From Catonia carolina (lineage: Eukaryota > Arthropoda > Insecta > Hemiptera > Achilidae), in NCBI GenBank assembly GCA_035578175.1, contig JAQMRL010000010.1, positions 36,278,784 to 36,342,783 of the forward strand: DNA of 64,000 nucleotides, in the 5' to 3' direction. Below the pieces are notes generated by a model. That model had not been told where the DNA came from. It saw nothing but the letters and a program-made list of their open reading frames with translations, and did no database searches. A program made the position numbers and the translations under genes. Of this stretch, positions 21,988 through 33,180 are shown piece by piece (positions within the stretch are counted from its first letter, which is position 1; each line of letters begins with the position of its first letter).

Positions 21988-22257
21988 GTTGTTGATTAGG
22001 TCATCAGCCGAAAGGCTGGTTTGAACCTGTTGAGGTTTTACTTAGTAAAACGAGGAGTGGGGTGGTTTACTATTGCCTTCCTCACTGAGTGGAAAAGTAC
22101 ACTTATTAGCAGGCCTGGCCCCTGAAAAGCACATATTTTCCATTCTGCAAATGACACCTTCACTTTATTCACCACAGGGTCTGGCTGTATAATGAAATTC
22201 ATTACTTTCAGAGGAGATAACTCTGATTAGTGTCTTTTACACCTCTCTTCTGTTCCC
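21988..22257 (+). repeat. Dispersed repeat family B, copy 2
   Basis: It matches 13516-13790 along its length with scattered substitutions and small indels. It lies about 670 bp upstream of the CMAS start codon. Confidence 0.75.
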
Positions 22258-22582
22258 TCTAGGTTTATATTTCCATGCTCGTAGAGGAAGTCTGTGTGCT
22301 GGCATGCAAAGTAAATGGTTAGACCAGTTTCTATATTCTTAATGTTTCACACAGTGACTGAACATTATTTGAAAAATAAAGTTTTGAAAAAATACGGATA
22401 TTAAACATTTGAAACAATGCCTTAAAAATCTGACAAAATGTTACACTACAGATCCTATTTTATACTCTTAAGAAGTGAAGCACATGTAATAAAAACCAAG
22501 AAAACTGAGCACCTAGCTTTAAGAGGCATTTGTCTTAATTAAAATGAGAATTCCATAATCAAATCCATTTTGAAAAAACTAT

Positions 22583-22679
22583 AACCCACCCATAGAGTAA
22601 TAAAGAACTCTTTATTCAAACCCCCTGGCAAACTCTTTATTTAAGAATAAAGAATTCTTTATTACTCTATGAACCCACC
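22583..22679. mobile_element. 81-bp palindromic MITE with 8-bp target duplication
   Basis: The element at 22591-22671 has inverted ends CATAGAGTAATAAAGAA / TTCTTTATTACTCTATG and is flanked by AACCCACC at 22583-22590 and 22672-22679. An 8-bp duplication fits hAT- or P-type transposases. It lies about 250 bp upstream of the CMAS start codon, in the likely promoter or 5'-UTR region. Confidence 0.85.
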
Positions 22680-22928
22680 TGTATGTAAATAACCTGATCT
22701 GATAACCTCAAAATCTTTGAACATAATCCGAATTATGGAAAAATCATGATATCACGTATTATAACGAGAAAGAAAATCACCAATAACTTTTAAAATAAAT
22801 TTAAAGGTAAAGGCTAAATAATTACTTGGTAGAACACAATAAGCGAAACTTAGCGTTTTTGAGGAGTTGCTGTCTAGAGAAGCATTTAGTTTTGTACATA
22901 GCGCTCTTTACCTGCCTGGCTAAAATCA

Positions 22929-23104
22929 ATGGTTTACGCGAAATACGGAATACAGTTTTCACTTACAGCTCCGTTAATGCTACATGAAGTTATGTTTTGT
23001 AATTTAAGCAGAAACTACTGGATTGCCGTTGGAAACGTTGGAATATTTTGTCTCATAATGCTGATAATATTAAACTGGACTGGAGAGAACTTGCCTAGGA
23101 CCAG
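22929..23104 (+). CDS. CMAS: CMAS exon 1: cytoplasmic tail and signal anchor
   Basis: The ATG at 22929 gives 58 codons plus two bases (phase 2), ending CCAG before GTATCG. The hydrophobic run WIAVGNVGIFCLIMLIILNW covers residues 31-50, after Arg28 and before GENLPRTR. The phase-2 donor fits the next exon, where one base is needed to complete Arg59, which supports the assignment. The -3 position is T, so the ATG context is weak; an in-frame ATG at residue 22 is an alternative that would still keep the anchor. Confidence 0.75.
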
Positions 23105-26100
23105 GTATCGTAATAAGAATTAACAATTTCTGAATGAAAATAAACAAATTTAATTTTGTGACGAATGAGTAGATTATTTTAATTTAGCAAAGTTCTAAAT
23201 ATCAAAGTTAGTAATTTACAGCCGATGAGCAAACTATGAAATATTTTAGTGCAATGACAAACAACATTACTTTGACTAACGTAGTAGCCAATAAATCAAT
23301 GCGGATTGTACAGTGACTGCTGCAAGGAAAATGGAAAATAATTGTTTTTAGTGTCATACAGAAATTTAAAATTAGTTATCTTTAATTCAGTAATTAAAAC
23401 AAAATTATATACTAATATGGTATTCTACTGTACTGCGTTTTATGAAAATAGTCTGAGAGTATGATTTGGCAACAGTGCAATTCACTAACAGCGCGCGCTT
23501 TCAGATTGCTATTCAAAAGCAACGCACAACAATTTATTTGATATTAATTATTTCTGGCGTAAGAGCACCTATAAGTTTTAGCATCTACAAAATTGCAGTG
23601 TACATTAATAAGTTATTGTGTTATTTAGCAAATATGTATTTCTTTTACTAAATTCTTTTTCTTATACTGGAGGAGAAGCTTAGGTTTAACGTTGCTTGAC
23701 CGAATCAGAAATGAAACCATAAGGGAGAGGATGGGCGCAAAAAACTCGATAATGGATGTCATCGGAGAGAAACAATTAAAATGGTATGGACATCTGCGCA
23801 GAATGAATGAGGAGAGAATTCCGTTGAAGGTCTGGAACTGGATTCCTGCAAACAGAAATAAGCGTGGAAGACCGCGAAAGGAATGGATCTCCAACGTCCG
23901 CATTCAAATGGAAAGTAAAGGACTTTTTGAAGGAGACTGGATCGATAAGGAAAGATGGCGATTGGGATGCGAGAAGCGACACAACTGACGTTGCAAAAAA
24001 CTCGCTATATATATATGTATTTCTTTTATTTTACTGGTTGCATTAAAACACTCTGTCCTCTCTTCCTGTCAGCTCCAGTACAACTACCACCTATGATTCT
24101 TTAAAATTTTAAACCGAAAATTTTGGCTTGTGTTGATCTAACTGTTTATACGTAAATTTTAAATGCACACCTTTGATATGCTCACTTAGATTGTGTCTGT
24201 TTGTCAACCCAAGAACCGTGTAAGAAATAGAACCTAACCTATAATTTTCCCCTATCTTTGACCATGCTTTAACTCCACCAGATACACCAATGGCTGGACA
24301 CCTTGATGTAAGTGTGGTATTATATTATCCACATGGTACAATGGTATAACAGTATCAATTTACCTTTTAGCTCAACCCATCACACAGTGAAGCAGTGGCA
24401 GAGTAGCCATTATCTAAACCTACAACTATAATTTTTCATGTTTAATTCCATAGACACTTAAAGATATATAAAACTAGTTAACTTGTTACAACTCAATGGT
24501 TGGCAGAAATTGAAACAAAATAATTTATTCAGAAGAAAGCCAATGGCACTGTTATTGTGCTATTGAATATTTTGTTATTTTTATTTATTTGTGCTCTTTT
24601 CAGAGAAAAATATCAACCTATAGCGAAAGTGACAGGGTTGATTTTAGCTCGCTGTGGTAGTAAAGGAATAAAGAAAAAAAATTTATCACTGTTAAATGGG
24701 AAATCACTTCTACAGATATCACTGCAAGTTATGTTTGATTTTGGAAGTAAGTGAATTTGTTTTTCATTACTATCAGTCTTGTAAAATTATGGATTTTACC
24801 TTCTTGAAAAAAAATATTCATAAAATATATTACTTTTACAAATCTTCACTTTGTTAACTCACTTAGAAGAACATTCTTTCTTCCTTTCCTGGAGAACTAC
24901 ATCCGAGTGATTTAAAATATCAATGAAACTTTTGTTTTATCTGTTATTTGAAATTTTCAACAGTACAGAAATATATGACTAATAGAAAATGTGATATACA
25001 TTCATAACCAAATAACATGAAAAAGAAAACAAAGACAAAGATTGATACCCATTGGTATATCTTTAGGTAAATAATTAATTATATTAAATATGACAGTTAG
25101 TCTATGTGATTATTATTTTTATTATATTAATATTATTATTTTCACTTTTTTTAGTTTAGTTATAACTCAGAGATCTATATTCCATCTTCTTTTTAGGCAC
25201 CGGACTGTATTGCCAGGAAGGTGAAAACGATGAAGTTCTTGAATCAGAGGATTCGGATTTAGTTGTAATTTCAAAAATAATTTTTTGTAACAGGACTGTG
25301 CTACTTTTTCAACTGTAGGAATCCCTAAATCGGAGTGTTAAGTATCATTATTTATGTAGTACGGAGCTCTTGATATTAAACGAAGAAATTTTGATTGGAA
25401 CATCTATATATGATTAAGATTACTGGATTTTGCTGAGCCAAATAACTGTACTCCGTAAGTCCAAACTGGTGTAAATATTGATTTGTATAGCAGTAATTTT
25501 GAAGAAATTGGTAAAAGAGAGGTTCTTCTGAGAAATCAGTTGTTGTAATTTTGTATTTAACTGAAGTCTTTTCGTTTTTATGTGTGACTGTCATGTAAGT
25601 CGTTTGTCCAAGATGAGCCCTAAGTATCGAATTTCACACTTCTGAGGTATGGGAATATTATTAAGAAAGACATTACGGCATATTCCTTTTCGAAGAGTAA
25701 AGGAAACATGAGCCGATTTGGTTGGATTAATTTGTATTCTCTATTTTTCTAACCAGTCAATGTCCAGATGATATTGTAAACTAGTGCTTGTGATTTGTTG
25801 ATTATTGGAGGATGAAAGAAGAAGAGTGTCGTCGGCATATGTAGCAATGGTAGTCATGTCAGTCTCTGGCAGATCAGATGTGTGATATTGTACAATAACG
25901 GAGAGAAGATTAACCCTTATGGCACTCCAGCTAAGATCTGTCTATATTCGGAGTAATTATCCCCTTGACGAACGGCAAAATTTTTTCCCTCTAGGTATGG
26001 ATGGAGAACATGGTAGAGAGTGTCTGGTAAAAAACATCAATGAAACTTAGTACCTCAAAGAAGATTCTCTGGAGGATTTTTTGAAATTTTTGATCTAGCT

Positions 26101-29100
26101 TTAAAAAAAACAAGAAATTGCTGAACAATGTTTAGATTACCGATTCTAATACTACAGTGGCACCAAAATCTTACTACAGATGTCATATAATAACAATGTT
26201 TTTTTGTGAACAGTAGATATTAAATTATTGTGTTCAGTGTGTTTTAACTCATTAATCTCAACCTAAGTAGCCACACAGACGGTGCTGTTCTCAATTAGTT
26301 TCACTCCCTTTCTCCAATAACAGCATCAAAGAGAAATTGAAAAATTGTAACAGTTAGTCATTGAATTTATTTTAACCTGGGTGTTTATTTATTATTCAAT
26401 CATACTTTTTAAATTGCATCCATTGTGCACCTAACATGCTGTAAGTGTCTACTTCTAGTTCACAAAAACCCTACTAAGTTTTTTCGTAACTTATGATTAG
26501 TTTATTAAACAATTCCTAAATCCATCGAAAATTTTTGTATTGTTTTATTCCACTAAATAAGCGAAAATTTATGCTAGCTGAAGATTTTTCTTTCCTTAAT
26601 TATTACATATTAAAATATTGTAATTAGTGCTAATTATTTTATTTTACAGAATTCGATAAAATTTGGGTATCTACTGACTGTAAAGAAATGGCAGATAATG
26701 CCAAGGAATTGTTTCCCGCTGTAAATATCCATTGGAGAGCTCCTTATACTGCAACAGATGAGGCTTCCTCTATTACTGCTATACAAGAGTTCTGTCATAA
26801 ACATCATGGTGTGTTTATGTTTTATTTGTAGCTAAAAAATGAGACCCTTGTAGTAAGTTTACACTGTTAATTTTACAATTGCTGAAAGTTGTCAGCTTTC
26901 CGTATGACCGACTACTTACATTTTTAATGTACACAATGTTTTATATTTGCGTACTGATACTTAAAAATAATTTCTAAAAATCATCAACTACTGTGTATTA
27001 TCTTTATTTTTTTATCTGTTATGTATTTTAGTTGTAATAAACCAAGTTTAAAAAAAATTGTGGCTTAATAATGCGCACCTTTTAAATATGTATTTATTGT
27101 TCTTCATAACTGCTTAATAAGCTGATTTGATTGTGTAGAAGGGATGAGACAATCTTTTCAGTCCGATAACACTGCAGCTCTGGAAAGCCTACTGTATTAT
27201 ACAATTATTCCTTGTCCACTTAGTAAACGGATCACTCTCTAGTACAAGTTTAACAAGGCTGCCTACCAAGTCTTTTTGTCAAAGATTGCCCTTCTAGTTT
27301 ATTCACCTAAAGATTTTAGCATTTATTAATTAAAGTTTCACATTTGAAGATTATATGGGTAGCATTTTTTTCTTCCTTGCCACATAAACTACAGACTAGG
27401 TTACTACTAAAGAATCTCATATTATGTGAATGTTTCCTAAGGTAAAAACACGCCATAAATTTTCCCTGTCCACCCTTAGCTGCTACATAATTGAGTATCT
27501 AATGAGCAAGAGTACAGGATAGGATACTCATTAATCTTTTACTGTATCTCTGTTCAGAAATTTATTTTGAATACCTCTGGTTATTCCCACTGATTCACTC
27601 GGAGGTAGCCCCATATATAATTAAGTCTTGCTGACTCCCAGATATTATTCTGACCCGGCAAACTGACGTACAGTTCCTAAACTGAACTTGAGATCTGCTC
27701 TTTCATTTCTTATAACCCTTCTGTTACATGTCACCAAAGTAACTGCAATCTAATTAATATCTTGTTTTTTATGTTTAGGTATATAATAAAACTTAGTAAT
27801 TTACCTGATAATGCTTTCGAAATTTTTCTTGCAAGTACTTTCGCGGTGCGCACCACTTCTTCAGGTAATGATAATAAAAGTTCTAGAATATTTTATGAAG
27901 ACTCCATCTTCCTTTGTCAATGGTTTGAATCAAACTCTGGTAAATTACCAAGTTTTTTATATATACATAAAAAACAAAATATTAATATGGATTCTACTGC
28001 TATGATGCTAACTAATAACTTAAAATAGTTGCATTATAATTACATGAGATTCTGTGATCACTTCCATACTACCTTGGACCTGCATGACCAGGATCCACAT
28101 GTCTTCAGAGTTGGCCGAGTCTGAAAGATATGATTATCAGATTGTAACAACTCTTGAAATCCTCACAGATACAGTTTCTAATAGCTGGTACATTTATGTC
28201 TGAAACGGTGAGGCACATTTCCTAAGGAAAACAGAAATGTCCCTCCTGTGTTCTTCACCATAAATTCCTACTCTCAACGATTTACCAAACTAATGCTGAA
28301 GGCTGTAACACAAGGTGACCATGAGAAACATTTATATTTTCAGAATAGCAAAACAATATTAATTTTTCTAGAAAAAATTTATTTAACTTGCCTAACATGG
28401 TTGTGGGGATATGCCATTTACTTCACGTAGAATAAATGATGTCAGAAAGGTGATGTCCGTCTTCCCTGCTGCAATTTTCAATTGCCTGATGCAATTCTGC
28501 TCAGGAAGCTCTTACACACTCGTTCCAGTGTCTTCTCAGTGATCAATACCACCTCTGTACGAATCACCGCTTCAAGTCATCTAAAACACGGAGTTTATAT
28601 CAATAAACTTTCTCCTTCAAATGTCCCCACAAAAATCACATATGTTAAGGTCAGGAGATCAAGGAGGTCAGTGGACATCTCCAAATCATGAAATTAGGTG
28701 ACCCCTGGAAACAAGTTTCACGGCAGGTTCATCGAAATCCTTGCTGTGTGGGCAGTAACCCCAACTTGCAGAAATCATAAATCTTGCAAGTTTAGCCTCT
28801 GCAGTTGTGTAATTCAATTGTGTCAACTCATAATGGTCGACTAAGGACTGCTCCATGCCAGCTGACATTGAAATGAATGCAAAATGCTTGTTGAGCAGCT
28901 ACCACTGAGTCACCGTTTCTTACAACCACTGCTCCATTGTGACTGAGATACCACAACAACCCCTCCTCGGTAGGTGAATTACCACTCCCCACCATGCCAC
29001 AGCTTACCTAGCCTGAGTACCGTATCATCAAAAATGTAATTATTTCTTATGGTCACTGTGTACTTGTCGATACTGCCGAAATACTTGGATTGTGATTTAC

Positions 29101-32100
29101 AATCATTTATAATGAACAATATCTGGGCCATATTGTGAGTCAATGTAAAAACTCATTACTGAGGATTTTATCTAAGGAAAGATCAAGGAGAAAAGAAGTG
29201 TTGGACGTAGAAGAATTAACTGGCTGAGGAATCTGAGGGAGTTGTACGGATGTAGTTCAGCAGAACTGTTCAAAGCCGCGGTCGACAAGATCCAGAAAGC
29301 TGTAATGATTTCCTACCTCCAATAGGAGATGAAACTGAAAGAAGAAGATAATGAATAAACACTATTTTACACCATTCAAAAAATTTGGCAATGGCCAGAG
29401 ATTGTGGGAAAATTCACTAAAAGTATTAGATACCAAAAGAATATTTAAAAGAAATGTTTTTGGATTGATATTGATATTTATTTAGGCTACATTTTATTTT
29501 TCTGTTTGGGTTTTTAGGAATTGAAGCAGTTGGTTTAGTACAATGTACATCACCTTTTATACAAGCAGTTTGGTTGAATAAAGCATTTGAGTTGATGACA
29601 TCGCAAGAATATGATTCTGTTTTTTCAGCTGTGAGAAAGCACAAATTACTGTGGGAATCGACTGATGGTTAGTGTAATAGTTAAGTAACTTGTATCAAAA
29701 TTTATGAGTTCTATTATGTGTTCTATCTCTAAAGTTTTATTCTGATTATATATAGCAAAAACAGTACACCACCATTATAGAACTGAAGTGTTGGGCAATT
29801 AGCTACATTAGTCTTAATCAAATTATTATTAAAGAACAGTTTTCTAAAGAACCATCAAGTTTTGAAATAATTTTCCAGCACTCTTGTTTTGTGCATTACA
29901 TCACAAACCTTTACAAATGATGATCATGAGTAACATCTTTACAAAAAAATACTCTACTAAAGAAGTATAATTTGGTCCTTAATTCCTTTCTCACTTCATC
30001 TTTGATAGAAATTGCACAAAAATCTAAACCGATTATCCATGAAAGTAAAAATTAAACATAGCAGGAAATATTTAAAAAAGTTAGAGGAGCATTAAAATCT
30101 TTTTACAACTAACCTCCTGGACAACAGTAAAGATACTTACAGATTGAAACGTTTTAAAACATTGGACTTACCTTTAAAATTTGGTTAATCATTTAAATCA
30201 TTTTTTGTACTTCTACTACTAATCATTATTATCACATAATTGGATCATTATCATCTCCATCATTGTCATTGTTATCTTCAGCTTCAACTACTTCATATTT
30301 CAAGATATTAATGTACAGTTCAGTCAAGTTTAGTTTCATTTTTACTTTCTCTTGCTAATATGAACTTATAGGAAGGAAAATATTGTTTTCATGTCGATTT
30401 TTCCAAATTGAGTTTTCACTGGATCTACACGTTTTCAGACCCCCTGAACCCAAAAAAACATGTTTTTAGTGATTAGTCTGAGTGTGTGTGTGTGTTTTGT
30501 GAACAGAATATCTCATGAACGGAAATCGTACAAACTTGAAACTTTAAACTTAAGTCAATACTACTACCAAACCTGACATGAACATTTTCATCAAGATCGG
30601 TCAACCGGAATTAGTCATATATAAGAAAATTTAAAAAAAAAATTTTCTAAAAATAATTACACTTTGTTAAAAAAATCTTTGATACTATTGTATTTAAGCT
30701 GTCATTAATCACTTACATTGCATGAAACTAGTCATTTTAAGAACAAAAATATCTAAAAAAAACTTGACAGTAAGACCATAGAATTTTGCATGAAAGTAAC
30801 ATGTTGGCTGTTCTAAATAATCAAGTGCAAGATGTACATCATTATGTTTCAAACAATTGATAAAGTAGAACTTTTTAGTACCCTTGTATCCTAGACTCTG
30901 TTTAACATTTAGCATGCGTCAACAAGGAAAATGTTGGCATTGTGGAGCAGACAGCTGATGAGTTATTCATATCTGTCATGACTATACAACTGAAAAAACT
31001 ATTGTTGATAAAAATCAATGATGAAGAAAATCCCAGGTTTGATCAGAATTCCTGGCATAGTAGCAGTTTATGGTGACCGCTATACCAATAGGTTAGCCCC
31101 AAAAATATTTATCAGTCTTAAAAAGCTTGACTAAAGGACATAACTGAAGCGTATTAAAGAACATATTGCACTGACCAGATGTAACCAAAAGTTATGGAAT
31201 TCAGCCAATCCACGATTTACAATAAAATTTTTAATGTCTAACATACTTCCACTATTGATAATTTATGTGCATAAATGTATCTGATATAGTTTTAGTAGTT
31301 TTACTAATCTGTTCATAAGTTAGTAATAAATGAAAATTCTTGTTTTTAGATGGATCCATGAAGCCTATAAATTTTAATCCAAATCATAGACCTAGAAGGC
31401 AAGACTGGAATGGTTTTTTAATAGAAAATGGAATGTTTTATTTTACTCGTGTTGAGCTTATAGAAAAAAATTTGATACAGGGTGGAAGGTAACTCTATTC
31501 TATAGTTGATGATAATATAATCTCACAAACTGCATTTATATTTTTGTTGATAATTAACCAACTTATATTTTGTAGCAAATTTCATTTGTATTTATTATTC
31601 TGTATTTAATAATGCATCAAAACGAAGCTCTTTAATAAAAACTTTAGAAGAATGTTTTAAAATGTTGAAGAGGCTTCAATGGAAGCCTCTTCCAAAACTA
31701 TGTCAAGCAAAACGTAATTTCTATTACTTTGTGATTGAACAAGAGATTGTTTTCCATCATGAAAACATAGTCTGTGCTTCAACTTCCCCAGAGATATTTT
31801 TTTATACATTCTAATTTTTAAGCTTTTTACCAAATTTAAAAATTTTGTAAATGAGGGAGTTTTATAGAAATAACAAAGACGCTTAGGAGAATCTTGGATT
31901 TTTTTAAATTTCTTTTTTAGAGTAAAATATTGTAGGAGTTATCGAGCTTATTTAAAATGGAACTAATATAATGAAGGAAAAATAATTTGTTCAGAAATCT
32001 TGAGCAAAATTGAAGTGATATTTTTTATCTATAATAAACACACCAAGAAACATGCCTTGTAAAAATCACGTTTTGGGTTGTGATTTTTATAGATGATTGG

Positions 32101-32400
32101 AATTTAAAACTTTTTCTTGATTTTTGTGCTTTCTAATCTTGTAATTATGAGAAAGTAAACTGAAATGTCATTCTAATTATCTAAGTAAAGATGCATAAAT
32201 TCTTTTGTACTGAACCATACGATTTCAACGAGTATCTGTCAAAATTAAATTATTTAAATTAATTTATTTTGTTTGTTGCTTTCAGAATTGGTGTTATTGA
32301 GGTTCCAGAAAATCATAGTTTGGAGATTGATACTGAATTTGATTTAAAATTAGCGAGAAATATTATTCAAATTCTAAAGAATGATAATATACAGAATTGA
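22929..32400 (+). CDS. CMAS: CMP-sialic acid synthetase with N-terminal membrane anchor, six exons
   Basis: The exons are 22929-23104, 24604-24746, 26650-26808, 29518-29667, 31350-31488 and 32286-32400. They total 882 bases (293 aa plus stop), and all five junction phases are compatible. The enzyme activates N-acylneuraminate with CTP to give CMP-sialic acid and PPi. Visible motifs: ARCGSKGI (residues 74-81, CTP-binding loop; the family has ARGGSKGI), KIWVSTD (about 110-116), QCTSP, DSVFSAVRKH, RPRRQDW (223-229), ENGMFYF (235-241) and SLEIDTEFDL (267-276, the metal-binding DIDxxxD region). Residues 31-48 form a hydrophobic segment, giving a type II or signal-anchor topology. This fits the Golgi location described for the Drosophila enzyme, unlike the nuclear vertebrate enzyme. 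AATAAA follows at 32613. Confidence 0.93.
23632..24028 (+). mobile_element. 365-bp truncated LINE insertion with 16-bp duplication in CMAS intron 1
   Basis: ATATGTATTTCTTTTA occurs at 23632-23647 and 24013-24028. The insert 23648-24012 has one open frame ending at TGA 23986-23988. It encodes LDRIRNETIRERMG, QLKWYGHLRRMNEERIP and KRGRPRKEWI, the C-terminal end of RTE-like LINE ORFs, followed by a very short 3' tail. It is in the same orientation as CMAS. The intact duplication and frame point to a relatively young insertion. Confidence 0.88.
24604..24746 (+). CDS. CMAS: CMAS exon 2: nucleotide-binding loop
   Basis: The acceptor GCTCTTTTCAG ends at 24603 and the donor GTAAGT starts at 24747. 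It encodes residues 59-106 with LILARCGSKGIKKKNL. The second residue after Ala-Arg is Cys (TGT, 24653-24655 region) where the family has Gly. Confidence 0.92.
25190..26035 (-). pseudogene. Jockey-like LINE RT relic in CMAS intron 2
   Basis: Minus-strand frames show ILAGVP-stop-GLIFSPLLYNI near 25930, ATYADDT (catalytic YADD box) near 25830, WRIQINPTKS-like residues near 25740 and a RYLG-like segment with KRLTWHSHIKTKRLQLN near 25620-25560. The order is that of Jockey-type reverse transcriptases. Numerous stops and frameshifts show long decay. Antisense to CMAS. Confidence 0.8.
26650..26808 (+). CDS. CMAS: CMAS exon 3
   Basis: The acceptor TATTTTACAG ends at 26649. The donor is GTGTGT at 26809, a weaker but valid GT. 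It encodes residues 107-159 plus one base. KFDKIWVSTDCKEMADNAKEL and the TDEASSITAIQEF stretch align with the human FQSVWVSTDHDEI and DSSTSLDAIIEF regions. Confidence 0.92.
27140..27680 (-). other. Possible decayed LINE segment in CMAS intron 3
   Basis: Minus-strand frames have scattered hydrophilic pieces (SLPGQNNIWESARLNYIWGY around 27650-27590) that resemble degraded retroelement coding DNA. I cannot assign a domain. Confidence 0.2.
27828..28045 (+). repeat. Dispersed repeat family C, copy 2
   Basis: It matches 19484-19705: ACTTTCGCGGTGCGCACCAC, CTTCTTCAGGTAATGATAAT, a middle part with TATACATAAAAAACAAAATA, and CTGCTATGATGCTAACTAAT. Located in CMAS intron 3. Confidence 0.7.
28430..28700 (-). 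pseudogene. Tc-like (DDE_3) transposase C-terminal relic
   Basis: The minus strand reads DLEMSTDLLDLLTLTYVIFVGT in one frame, where the sister frame matches WPPRSPDLT..DFFLWGHL. It then reads AVIRTEVVLITEKTLERVCKSFLSRIA and a LHQGRRTSPF...HHLF ending, which matches the usual EVxxITPExLxRVxxSFxxRL...GGHLSDIIF tail. Frameshifted, in CMAS intron 3. Confidence 0.6.
29165..29355 (+). pseudogene. LINE 3'-end relic, GRRRINWLRNLR family
   Basis: It encodes KSVGRRRINWLRNLRELYGC, then SSAELFKAAVDKIQKAVMI, then a stop and a GAA-rich tail (AGAAGAAGATAATGAATA). The same C-terminal signature occurs at 38753-38905 (TGRRRISWMTNLRT, SSAKLFRI). The 5' part is absent. Confidence 0.75.
29518..29667 (+). CDS. 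CMAS: CMAS exon 4
   Basis: The acceptor TTGGGTTTTTAG ends at 29517 and the donor GTTAGT starts at 29668. It encodes residues 160-209. GLVQCTSPFI corresponds to the GNIQATSPCL segment and YDSVFSAVRKHKLLW to YDSVFSVVRRHQFRW of vertebrate CMAS. Phase 1 at both ends. Confidence 0.94.
30400..30740 (-). repeat. Dispersed repeat, copy 3 (inverted)
   Basis: The plus strand contains CAGACCCCCTGAACCCAAAA and, at about 30575, TGACATGAACATTTTCATCA. These are reverse complements of segments at 33600-33800. A (TG)n run lies at 30482-30498. Located in CMAS intron 4. Confidence 0.55.
31018..31101 (-). repeat. tRNA-derived SINE head
   Basis: The minus strand reads GGGGCTAACCTATTGGTATA (box A side) and the degraded box-B-like GAATTCTGATCAAACCTGGG. 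The body is missing. In CMAS intron 4. Confidence 0.5.
31350..31488 (+). CDS. CMAS: CMAS exon 5: RPRRQDW active-site segment
   Basis: The acceptor TTGTTTTTAG ends at 31349 and the donor GTAACT starts at 31489 (phase 2). It encodes residues 210-255 with NFNPNHRPRRQDW and ENGMFYFTRVELIEKNLIQGG, the most strongly conserved block of the enzyme. Confidence 0.95.
32286..32400 (+). CDS. CMAS: CMAS last exon
   Basis: The acceptor TGCTTTCAG ends at 32285, and the first base completes Arg256. It encodes IGVIEVPENHSLEIDTEFDL and a helix LKLARNIIQILKND, ending at TGA 32398-32400. The carboxylates expected for metal binding are present as E269, D271, E273 and D275; two are Glu where vertebrates have Asp. 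Confidence 0.94.
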
Positions 32401-32612
32401 TGGTAATGAAAGTTTTAAACAACTGGTCCCTTTTTCACCACATCTCATTATATGGAAGGCACCATCTCTTAGTGCCGGGTTAAATAATGTAGAAGTTCAA
32501 AAAAAATTTGTGAATTCACAAAATAACTTTTGGAGCAAAACTCCCTGTTTGACCATTTCAACATTATGATGGGAATTATCTGGCTATTTTTTTATTGAAG
32601 GTTATTTTTATA

Positions 32613-32618
32613 AATAAA
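32613..32618 (+). promoter_or_regulatory. CMAS: CMAS polyadenylation signal
   Basis: AATAAA lies about 215 bases after the CMAS stop codon. A T-rich stretch follows. Confidence 0.6.
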
Positions 32619-32784
32619 TCAATGTTTCTGAAATTATTTTACTGTTCTCCTTTATTTTGTTTTATACAATACAGATTTACTAACCTTTTTAGCTGCCTTG
32701 ATTCTTATTGACAACAAAAAATATCATACACAAGACATGAAAACAATACCGACTTTCCTTCCGTATTATATTCATGTAGAGCAT

Positions 32785-32860
32785 GAGAAAGTGAAATTTG
32801 ACACCCGATGTCAACTGAATTGGTCGAATTCAGTCGACATTAGGTGTTACATTTTTTCAC
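32785..32860. repeat. Short imperfect hairpin
   Basis: GTCAACTGAATT (about 32811-32822) faces AATTCAGTCGAC (about 32827-32838), with ACACC/GGTGT outside. It may be a decayed small MITE or chance. Confidence 0.3.
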
Positions 32861-33180
32861 AAATTGTCTTTCATAGTAGTGGGAAAGAAAAATTTTAAAT
32901 AATTCAAGAGAATTCCAGTAGATGGTGTGCCGCCTACCGCTGCATAAGAAGAAATGAATATAGTAGAGTGCAGAATAATCTAAGTTAAAGAAAATTTTTA
33001 ATACCAGGATAGCATGAAACCAACGTGGTTTCCTCATTTTGGTCAGTCAAGACTATTTTGTACTCTCAGAGGATTTGTTTGCTTCTTTACCCCCTCTTAC
33101 TACTTCATACTATCCTGGTATCAAAAAACTTCTTTTGTGAAGCAAATGTTCATAAAAAAAAACTACAGAAAATGTTAGTA

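Noticed and set aside
22020..22260. 5S-rRNA-derived SINE
   Set aside because: I could not match the 5S internal control regions; kept only as an unclassified repeat.
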